From the NCBI GenBank assembly GCA_963610315.1, contig CAVDMV010000003.1:43136-107135 (forward strand): 64,000 nucleotides of DNA. The letters run 5' to 3'. This document shows positions 43,848 to 50,431 of this stretch, piece after piece. Position numbers and translations under genes: made by a program. The notes under the pieces were generated by a model. It did no database searches and was not told the origin of the DNA. It worked only from the letters and a program-made list of their open reading frames with translations. How positions within the stretch are numbered: the first letter of the stretch is position 1; every line of letters starts with the position of its first letter. The DNA is from UBA3210 sp963610315. Lineage in GTDB: Bacteria; Bacillota_I; Bacilli_A; RFN20; CAG-449.

Positions 43848-43850
43848 AAC

Positions 43851-43874
43851 AAAAAAAGCACCTATTACAGTGCT
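43851..43874 (-). terminator. Terminator of the tRNA-Asn/tRNA-Glu unit
   Basis: AGCAC / GTGCT stem with an 8-base loop, followed on the minus strand by a run of seven T; 14 bases after tRNA-Glu. Confidence 0.8.
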
Positions 43875-43887
43875 CATATTTCCAAAT

Positions 43888-43964
43888 TGGTGACCTATAC
43901 GGGATTCGAACCCATGAATGCATGCGTGAAAGGCATGTGAGTTAAGCCTCTTCTCCAATAGGCC
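43888..43964 (-). tRNA. tRNA-Glu (anticodon TTC)
   Basis: Acceptor GGCCTAT / ATAGGTC, anticodon loop CTTTCAC on a CATGC/GCATG stem, T arm GGGTTCGAATCCC, encoded CCA. Six bases after tRNA-Asn in the same transcript. Confidence 0.95.
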
Positions 43965-43970
43965 AGAGGA

Positions 43971-44046
43971 TGGCGCCTATCGAGGGACTCGAACCCACGA
44001 CCGATCGGTTAACAGCCGATTGCTCTACCGACTGAGCTAGATAGGC
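43971..44046 (-). tRNA. tRNA-Asn (anticodon GTT)
   Basis: Acceptor GCCTATC / GATAGGC, D arm AGCTCAGTCGGTAGAGCA, anticodon loop CTGTTAA on ATCGG/CCGAT, T arm TGGGTTCGAGTCCC, encoded CCA. First of a two-tRNA unit. Confidence 0.97.
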
Positions 44047-44083
44047 ACTTTGCCAAAGCTTTGGATTGCTTCAAGCAAGTAAG

Positions 44084-44112
44084 ATATTACCATAGCAATC
44101 GGCTGTTTGCAA
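44084..44112 (-). promoter_or_regulatory. Promoter of the tRNA-Asn/tRNA-Glu unit
   Basis: Minus strand -35 TTGCAA (44107-44112) and -10 TAATAT (44084-44089), 17 bases apart, followed by CTTACTTGCTTGAAGCAA, almost identical to the start region of tRNA-Thr at 16779. Confidence 0.7.
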
Positions 44113-44126
44113 GAGTTTTTTTAAAA

Positions 44127-44351
44127 TTAATTCATTTTTTTTGAAATTGCTTCAACAATATCTTTAACATATTTGAAAGATAACATTTCTTCGTTACTAA
44201 ATTCAATGTTATATTTTTCTTCCATTTCTAATAAAACATCAACTACATCAAGGGAATCTAGTCCTAATTCTTTAATTGTGCTGTCCATTGTTACATCTTT
44301 GTTTTTTGCAATCTTTTTTAATCCTGAAATTACTTCTTCTGAAATATTCAT
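44127..44351 (-). CDS. Acyl carrier protein (third of three)
   Basis: 74 residues with a canonical helix-II start, Ser33 in ELGLDSLDVVDVLLEME, so it is a true ACP candidate for phosphopantetheinylation by AcpS. It is far from the fab locus, just upstream of the tRNA-Asn/Glu promoter on the same strand. No good Shine-Dalgarno lies directly before the ATG; AAAGGAG occurs about 40 bases upstream with a self-complementary AT stretch between. It may serve phospholipid synthesis or stand in for the ACP at 27922. Confidence 0.9.
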   Translation of the reverse strand: MNISEEVISGLKKIAKNKDVTMDSTIKELGLDSLDVVDVLLEMEEKYNIEFSNEEMLSFKYVKDIVEAISKKMN

Positions 44352-44555
44352 ATAAAATCTTGTACTATATATTAATCTATATATAATACATCTCCTTTCT
44401 CTTTAGACAAAAAATATTATAACAAATATTATTTTTTTATACAATAATGTATTTTTTCATATATTTATAATACACTTTTGATATAATTGTTCATAAAATT
44501 CTTTTAATTATTATACATTATGTTATAATTTGTTCATTACTAGAGAGGTATTTTC
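44352..44555. other. Divergent promoter region between ACP and the metal-chelate importer
   Basis: AT-rich. On the plus strand a TATAAT (44524-44529) ends an interrupted dyad ATTATA-8-TATAAT (44510-44529), 27 bases before the importer start; an iron-type operator is possible but no Fur consensus is recognised. On the minus side lies the ACP leader with AAAGGAG near 44395 and an AT-rich hairpin. Confidence 0.35.
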
Positions 44556-45674
44556 ATGAAACACATTAATTTATTACTTATTTCTTTATTAGCAACTACT
44601 ACATTATTTTCTTGTTCAAATAATAGTAATAGTAATGAAGGAATCGAATATCAAACAATAGTAGATGCAAAAGATAGATCTATACAAGTAAAAAAAGAAG
44701 TTAACAAAATTTGTGTAACATTTAACATTGAAGAATACTTTGCTATCTATGGTGATAATGCCGATACAAAATTAGTTGGTTGGTCACATTCTTATTTAAA
44801 TGGTAGAAGAAATGATGCTTATGAAGCTTATACAAAAGCTTATCCTTCATTAGTTAGTATACCTGATATTGGTTATGGAGCGAGTTTAAATGCTGAATCT
44901 ATCTTAGCTTTGAATCCTGATGTAGTTATTTCTTCTTTAAGCGCAGATTATTCTTATTTAGAGCCTCAATTATCATTATTAGAAAAAGCTAATATACCAG
45001 TTGTATTTGTCGATTATCATACAGATACTATTGAATCAATAAAAAATTCTAATTCAATATTAGGTAAATTATTAAATAGAGAAGATAGAGCTAATGAAAT
45101 CTCTTCTTTTTATGAAAGTAAGGTTTCACCGATTTTTGAAAAAGCAAAAACTATTAAAGAGGAAGATAAACCTAATGTTTATATGGAATTTTCTAAAGGC
45201 AAAGATACATATGGTAACACTTGGTCAAATAAGATGTGGGGATCATTAATTCAACAAGTCGGTGGTAATAATATTGCTTATAACCTTACTGACGCAACAA
45301 GTGTTGATATGGCTAAAGAAGCTATCATTAAATATAATCCTGATGTCATCATTTTAACAGGTACATTACAATCAGGTTTACAAGATAATGTTGTTTTAGG
45401 TTATAACCAAGATGAAGAAAAAGCAAAAATTAATTTAGCTTCATATTTAGAAAGAAGCGAATGGAAAGATATTAATGCCGTTAAAAATCGTAATTTATCC
45501 GCGGTATATCATGACTTATCTCGCCATATATTTGATTTTGCTGGAGTTGAATTTTTAGCGAAGAAGATTCAACCAACTATTTTCGGTGATTTAGATCCTA
45601 TGAAGGATTTAAAAGAATTTTTCTCAAAATATATGCCTTTTGAAATAGAAGGTTGTTTCACCGTTGAATTATAG
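44556..45674 (+). CDS. Metal-chelate ABC importer binding lipoprotein (FecB/BtuF type)
   Basis: 372 residues. Lipoprotein signal with lipobox TLFSC (Cys20). The mature part has the class III binding fold: YQTIVDAKDRSIQVKKEVNKI at the start, ESILALNPDVVISS, a long backbone helix (about 195-215) and YNPDVIILTG in the second lobe. Substrates of this family are siderophores, haem, cobalamin or free metal chelates; which one cannot be told. First gene of a three-gene operon with the permease 8 bases downstream. Confidence 0.85.
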   Translation: MKHINLLLISLLATTTLFSCSNNSNSNEGIEYQTIVDAKDRSIQVKKEVNKICVTFNIEEYFAIYGDNADTKLVGWSHSYLNGRRNDAYEAYTKAYPSLVSIPDIGYGASLNAESILALNPDVVISSLSADYSYLEPQLSLLEKANIPVVFVDYHTDTIESIKNSNSILGKLLNREDRANEISSFYESKVSPIFEKAKTIKEEDKPNVYMEFSKGKDTYGNTWSNKMWGSLIQQVGGNNIAYNLTDATSVDMAKEAIIKYNPDVIILTGTLQSGLQDNVVLGYNQDEEKAKINLASYLERSEWKDINAVKNRNLSAVYHDLSRHIFDFAGVEFLAKKIQPTIFGDLDPMKDLKEFFSKYMPFEIEGCFTVEL

Positions 45675-45682
45675 GTCCATCT

Positions 45683-46699
45683 ATGAATAATTATATTATT
45701 TCTGATTATCTAAAAAAGAACCTCATTAAAATTAGTTCTTTAGTTGTTGTTACAATATTAGTTATCTTATTATTTTTTGTCGATATCTTTGTTGGAAGCG
45801 CAAATCTTACAATTTTTGAAACTTTATGTGCGATATTTTCTCCCGGAAGCGTATCTTCAAATATTGTTTTAATTGTGCGAGAACTACGTATTCCTATCGC
45901 TTTAATGGCTATTTTAATTGGTTTATCATTAGGTACAAGTGGTTCAGTTATGCAAACTATTCTTCATAATCCACTTGCTTCACCTTATACTTTAGGAATT
46001 GGTGCCGGCGCTTCATTTGGCGCGACTATCGCTATCCTTTTTTCCGGTAACGACTTTGTTATTGCCGGCTTAGCTTTCGTATTTGCTATGTTCATTTCTT
46101 TAACCATCTTTATCATTGGTAGATTTAAGAAAATATCAACGCATACTATGACATTATTAGGTATTGCCTTACTTTTCTTTTTCAAAGCTTTACAATCATT
46201 TGTTCAATATTTTGCTAGTGAAGATCAAAATCAAAGCATTGTCTTCTGGGAATTTGGTTCTTTACAAAAGGTAGATTACCAAAAGGTCTTAATTTTATTA
46301 GTTGCTTTTGCGATTATTTTTCCTTTATTATTAAGAAATTCTTGGAAGTACACTACTCTTTCTTTAGGTGATATGAAAGCTGAAAGCTTAGGTATTCAAA
46401 CTTCTAAATTAAAACTAGAATCATTTGTTCTCATTTCAATTTTATCAGCGTTATCAGTTTGTTTTACTGGTCCTATTGGTTTTATTGGTATTGCAAGTCC
46501 TCATATTGCTCGATTAATAACTGGCGATGATCATCGTTTCTATTTACCTCTTTCAGGGTTAATTGGAGCCTTTATCCTTTTAATATCAGATATTATTTCT
46601 AAAATTATTATGCCTGGATCTATTTTCCCAATTGGTATTATTACATCATTAATTGGTGTTCCATTTTTCTTTGCAGTATTAATAAAGGAGAAAGATTAA
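45683..46699 (+). CDS. FecCD-family ABC permease
   Basis: 338 residues with about ten membrane helices. Seen: the family segment RELRIPIALMAILIG, GSVMQTILHNPLASPYTLGI, TGPIGFIGIASPHIARLI and the coupling-helix region near GLIGAF. A single permease gene implies a homodimer in the membrane. It lies between the binding protein and ATPase genes, two bases before the latter's start. Confidence 0.95.
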   Translation: MNNYIISDYLKKNLIKISSLVVVTILVILLFFVDIFVGSANLTIFETLCAIFSPGSVSSNIVLIVRELRIPIALMAILIGLSLGTSGSVMQTILHNPLASPYTLGIGAGASFGATIAILFSGNDFVIAGLAFVFAMFISLTIFIIGRFKKISTHTMTLLGIALLFFFKALQSFVQYFASEDQNQSIVFWEFGSLQKVDYQKVLILLVAFAIIFPLLLRNSWKYTTLSLGDMKAESLGIQTSKLKLESFVLISILSALSVCFTGPIGFIGIASPHIARLITGDDHRFYLPLSGLIGAFILLISDIISKIIMPGSIFPIGIITSLIGVPFFFAVLIKEKD

Positions 46700-46700
46700 T

Positions 46701-47495
46701 ATGTCATTAAAAATTGAAAATATTTATTATGCTTATCCTAAATCAAATGAGAATACATTAAATGGTGTTTCTTTAGAATTAAAAGATGGAGAAATAACTA
46801 CTATATTAGGTCCTAATGGAGCTGGTAAAACTACTCTTATTAAATTACTAACTTCTTCGATAAAAAAAGAAGGTAAAATCTATTTAGATAATAAAGATTT
46901 AAGTGAAATCTCTTTAAATGAAAGAAGTAATATCTTTGGCTATTTACCTCAAGAGAATTCAAAATTATCTTCTTTAACTGTCTTTGAAGTAGTTCTATTA
47001 GGTAATATTGATAACTTAGGTATTAAAATTAGTAAAGAACAGCTTGAACATACTTCCTCAATCATTCAACAATTTGGATTATCTAATATTGCGAATAAAA
47101 AATTCTCTTCTTTATCAGGTGGACAAAGAAAAATTGTTTCTATCGCTCAAATAATTTCAAAGAATCCTAAAATATTAATTCTAGATGAGCCTACCGCGAA
47201 CTTAGATGTCTATAATGAAATTGAAGTATTATCATTAATACAAAGTTATGTTAAAAAGAAAAATATTGCTTGCTTATTAGTTTTACATTCTATTAATCTA
47301 GCAAGTAGATATTCAGATAAAATATGCTTGTTAAAGAAAGGCCAAATATATAAAGTCGGCTCACCAATAGAAGTTATTACTGAAGAAAACTTATTAAATG
47401 TTTATCAAGTTAAAATTGAAAAAACTATATCTAAAAATGGTTATCCTTTAATTCATATTTTAGAAAATGAAGATAAGAAAGATTATTCATTTTAG
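46701..47495 (+). CDS. FecE/BtuD-family ABC ATPase
   Basis: 264 residues. Walker A GPNGAGKTT at about 39, Q-loop GYLPQEN, signature LSGGQRKIV, Walker B ILILDEPTANLD and switch His in LVLHSINLA. Completes the metal-chelate importer. The last codons form one arm of the operon terminator. Confidence 0.95.
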   Translation: MSLKIENIYYAYPKSNENTLNGVSLELKDGEITTILGPNGAGKTTLIKLLTSSIKKEGKIYLDNKDLSEISLNERSNIFGYLPQENSKLSSLTVFEVVLLGNIDNLGIKISKEQLEHTSSIIQQFGLSNIANKKFSSLSGGQRKIVSIAQIISKNPKILILDEPTANLDVYNEIEVLSLIQSYVKKKNIACLLVLHSINLASRYSDKICLLKKGQIYKVGSPIEVITEENLLNVYQVKIEKTISKNGYPLIHILENEDKKDYSF

Positions 47496-47510
47496 TGAAT
47501 AGTCTTTTTT
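47481..47510 (+). terminator. Terminator of the metal-chelate importer operon
   Basis: GATTATTCA / TGAATAGTC (47481-47504, one G-T pair) and TTTTTT; it overlaps the end of the ATPase gene. Confidence 0.85.
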
Positions 47511-47560
47511 GTTAGCAAATAAATAGGCTTGATTTGTTACAATCAAACCAAATAAGCTAC

Positions 47561-47634
47561 TGGAGCAATCAACGGGAATCGAACCCGCGTTAGAAGCTTG
47601 GGAAGCATCAGTTCTACCATTAAACTATGATTGC
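47561..47634 (-). tRNA. tRNA-Gly (anticodon CCC) with a T-T mismatch in the anticodon stem
   Basis: Acceptor GCAATCA / TGATTGC, D arm GTTTAATGGTAGAAC, anticodon loop TTCCCAA, T arm GCGGGTTCGATTCCCGT, encoded CCA. The anticodon stem GATGC/GCTTC has a T-T apposition at pair 29-41. CCC reads only GGG, rare in such AT-rich genes. It follows the M42 peptidase gene on the same strand, past a small hairpin. Confidence 0.9.
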
Positions 47635-47637
47635 ATA

Positions 47638-47653
47638 AAAGGCTTTCGCCTTT
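47638..47653 (-). terminator. Hairpin between the M42 gene and tRNA-Gly
   Basis: AAAGGC-GAAA-GCCTTT followed by TTAT on the minus strand: a GNRA-capped stem with a weak T tail, two bases after the peptidase stop and just before the tRNA. It may be a partial terminator or a processing site. Confidence 0.55.
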
Positions 47654-47654
47654 A

Positions 47655-48686
47655 TTAAATTAAGTATAAATAGATTAAATCTAAGGTATTTTTAATACCT
47701 TCAATGTGTGTTCTTTCCATGCCATGGGAAGCGTGTACGCCAGTACCGATTAATGCGCCTTTAAAGTCTCTACCAGCTCTAGAAGCGGCTGAAACATCGC
47801 TACTATAGAATGGGAAGATATCAACGGTATATTTAATATTGTTTTCTTTTGCTAAGTTAATTAATCTAGTGGTTAATTCATAATCATATGGTCCACTCGC
47901 ATCTTTCGCGCATATAGAACAAGAATATTCGTTTCCTGCTAAATCTAGGCCAATACAGCCCATATCAAGCGTGACAAATTCAGAAATTTCTTCACTTACT
48001 GCACTCGCGCCATGACCTACTTCTTCATAGACAACAAAATACATTTTTGTATTGTATTTAGGAGTTACGTTATGTTCTTTCATGTATGTTAAGAGCATTA
48101 ATAAAATAACTACTGAGGCTTTATCATCAATAAATCTAGTTTTTAAGAATCCTGATTCAGTGATTTCAAATTTAGGATCGTAACATACGATATCGCCGTT
48201 TTGAATACCTAGTTTTTCTACATCCGCTTTAGAAAATACTTTTTCATCTAATCTAACTTCAAGGTTATCAATATCTCTAGCTTTAGTTTTTGCATCAGGA
48301 TAGACGTGAACGGCAGGAGAAGTAGAAAGAATAGTTCCAGTATAAACCTTATTATCTCTAGTATAGATTTTACAGTATTCACCATCTAAAGTTGGAGTTG
48401 AAGGTCCTCCAAGAACTGTTAAAGCTAATGTACCGTTTGCTTTAATAGAACGAACCATGAGGCCTAATGTATCTAGATGTGCACTTGTCGCGACAGTTTT
48501 AGAATTATCTTTACCTTGAATAGAAACTTCTAATGCCCCGTTATTTAAAATCTTATAATCATAACCTAAATCTTTAATATAATTTTCTACTAGTTTTACC
48601 GCATTAGAAGTAAATCCTGTAGGTGAATCACAAGTAAAGACATCTTTAGATATCTTTTTAAATAAATCATAATTAAATTCAATCAT
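47655..48686 (-). CDS. M42-family aminopeptidase
   Basis: Cytosolic dinuclear-metal aminopeptidase that trims peptides. 343 residues. Seen: metal His-x-Asp in SAHLDTLGLMV, the bridging Asp in FIDDKASV, catalytic and ligand Glu in VVYEEVGHGAS, Asp in GLDLAG, and the final His in GVHASHGMERTH. I start at the ATG at 48686, seven bases after AAAGGAG; the longer frame is inside the leader. It is 13 bases downstream of ybaK. Confidence 0.93.
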   Translation of the reverse strand: MIEFNYDLFKKISKDVFTCDSPTGFTSNAVKLVENYIKDLGYDYKILNNGALEVSIQGKDNSKTVATSAHLDTLGLMVRSIKANGTLALTVLGGPSTPTLDGEYCKIYTRDNKVYTGTILSTSPAVHVYPDAKTKARDIDNLEVRLDEKVFSKADVEKLGIQNGDIVCYDPKFEITESGFLKTRFIDDKASVVILLMLLTYMKEHNVTPKYNTKMYFVVYEEVGHGASAVSEEISEFVTLDMGCIGLDLAGNEYSCSICAKDASGPYDYELTTRLINLAKENNIKYTVDIFPFYSSDVSAASRAGRDFKGALIGTGVHASHGMERTHIEGIKNTLDLIYLYLI

Positions 48687-48699
48687 TGCTAGTCTCCTT

Positions 48700-49164
48700 T
48701 TAATTAATAATATCAATAAATTCTGCTTCTACGTATTTAGCTAGAGTATTAGGTTCAATTTCAATTTGATAACCTACTTTTCCCGCCGAAACGCATATTG
48801 TATCAAATAAAATAGCAGTATCATTAATAATCGTTTTAAATTTCTTTTTCATTCCAATAGGAGAACATCCTCCATGAATATAACCAGTTAATGGAAGAAG
48901 TTCTTTTTGATGAATCATTTCAATCGATTTAACTCCAACTGCTTTTGCTGCCTTCTTTAAATCTAACGAATGATTGACTGGAATACAAAAGACATAATAA
49001 TTTTTATCATTAGCTTTTGTCACTAATGTTTTAAATACTTGTTCTACGTCTTGAGATAAAGTTTTCGCAACTTCTTCTCCATTAGTGATAGAATTACTAT
49101 AAGTATGCATCTCATATTCAATTTTTGCTGCATCTAATAAGCGAGAAACATTAGTCTTTTCCAT
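48700..49164 (-). CDS. ybaK: Cys-tRNA(Pro)/Cys-tRNA(Cys) deacylase, YbaK type
   Basis: Removes Cys wrongly attached to tRNA-Pro. 154 residues of the YbaK/ProX fold: FKTLVTKANDKNYYVFCIPV, LDLKKAAKAVGVKSIEM with the key Lys, and GYIHGGCSPIGMKK with the Gly-rich loop; DTICVSAGKVGYQIEI closes the domain. It overlaps the gene at 49151 by 14 bases and precedes the M42 peptidase. Confidence 0.93.
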   Translation of the reverse strand: MEKTNVSRLLDAAKIEYEMHTYSNSITNGEEVAKTLSQDVEQVFKTLVTKANDKNYYVFCIPVNHSLDLKKAAKAVGVKSIEMIHQKELLPLTGYIHGGCSPIGMKKKFKTIINDTAILFDTICVSAGKVGYQIEIEPNTLAKYVEAEFIDIIN

Positions 49165-50431
49165 TTTCTTTACCTATATTTTCTCTTGCAAGCGCAAGCA
49201 TTAATTTAATTCTATTTTCTTGGTTAACTTTACTTGCCGATGAATCATAATCAATTGGAGTAATATTAGTTTCTGGATACAATGACTTTAATTTATTCAT
49301 AACGCCTTTACCGCAGACATGATTTGGTAAACAACCAAATGGTTGAGCGCAGACAATATTAGGATAACCTTCTTTAATTAGTTCTTTCATTTCCGCGGAA
49401 AGTAACCATCCTTCACCCATTTTAGCCCCATGTTTAATAACACCTAAGGATTCTTTTCTCGTTTCTTTAAATGGTTTCATTGGAGTAAAGGAAGAATATT
49501 TCTTAATTGATTTAATCATTAATGTTTCATAATGAGTAATAAATTTTAATAAGAAGGTATTATAGATTTTCTTAGATAATTTAGTTCCATAATATCGATG
49601 ATCATATTCACCATTCGCAAAGCAATATAATAAGAAGCCAAATACACCAGGAACGCAGATTTCCGCCCCTTCAGAAATTAAGAATTGTTCAAGGTTATTA
49701 TTACCGATTGAAGCATATTTAACATAAATTTCTCCAACAATACCAACTTTTGGTTTAGGTGTAATTTCAATAGGTAAAGAAGCAAAATCGTTAACGATAG
49801 CTTTTAAGTTCTTCTTAATTTGATGTAAAGAAGATCCTCTTCCATTTCTAAGTTCATTTCGTAAATAATTATTCCATTTTACTACTAATTCATCAGAACT
49901 ACCTTTTTTCGTTTCATATGATCTAGTTTTATTATGTAAATACATAATGGTATCACCATAAGTAACCGCAGCAAGTAGATTCATTAAGAAAGGTAATGTA
50001 ATATCAATACCCTCTGATTTAGATAAATCTCCAAGATTTAAGGTAATAACTGGAACAAAGCCAAAGCCAGCATTTTCTAATGCTTTTCTAAGTAATGGTA
50101 CGTAGTTAGTCGCTCGACATCCTCCACCAGTTTGAGTGAGAACTAACGCGACATGATGAACATCATCTTCATGTTTTAAAGCGTCGATAAATTGACCGAT
50201 AACACATGTTGCAGGATAACAAGTATCGTTATGAACGTATTTTAGTCCTTCTTTAACTAAGATAGTTTCTTTATTTTGAAGGATTTTTGCTTTAAAACCC
50301 ATCTTTTCAATCGCCCCAGCGATTATATCCATATGAGAATCAAGGAAGGAAGGAACTAAAATAGTATGAGTTTTTTTCATTTCAGGAGTGAACTTAGGAT
50401 AATCTAAAATATAATCTTTTTTATTTTCCAT
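49151..50431 (-). CDS. 2-hydroxyacyl-CoA dehydratase (HgdB)-related protein
   Basis: 426 residues. Conserved Cys motifs recall the dehydratase component: HNDTCYPATCVIGQF, QTGGGCRATNYVPLL, and QPFGCLPNHVCGKG. In many Bacillota this part is fused behind the activase ATPase in one protein of about 1400 residues; here it is a separate gene overlapping the activase gene by 11 bases. The family has no established substrate; a Fe-S-dependent radical or electron-transfer reaction is expected by analogy. Confidence 0.78.
   Translation of the reverse strand: MENKKDYILDYPKFTPEMKKTHTILVPSFLDSHMDIIAGAIEKMGFKAKILQNKETILVKEGLKYVHNDTCYPATCVIGQFIDALKHEDDVHHVALVLTQTGGGCRATNYVPLLRKALENAGFGFVPVITLNLGDLSKSEGIDITLPFLMNLLAAVTYGDTIMYLHNKTRSYETKKGSSDELVVKWNNYLRNELRNGRGSSLHQIKKNLKAIVNDFASLPIEITPKPKVGIVGEIYVKYASIGNNNLEQFLISEGAEICVPGVFGFLLYCFANGEYDHRYYGTKLSKKIYNTFLLKFITHYETLMIKSIKKYSSFTPMKPFKETRKESLGVIKHGAKMGEGWLLSAEMKELIKEGYPNIVCAQPFGCLPNHVCGKGVMNKLKSLYPETNITPIDYDSSASKVNQENRIKLMLALARENIGKENGKD

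Noticed and set aside
43749..43850. Attachment site (att) of a mobile element
   Set aside because: The copy is inverted, covers two tRNAs and their spacer, and there is no integrase in the window; it does not fit a normal attL/attR pair.
50421..50431. Frameshift splitting one activase-dehydratase gene
   Set aside because: Both genes have complete ends and family-typical starts with an 11-base overlap common in this genome; kept as two genes, though a read check is worthwhile.
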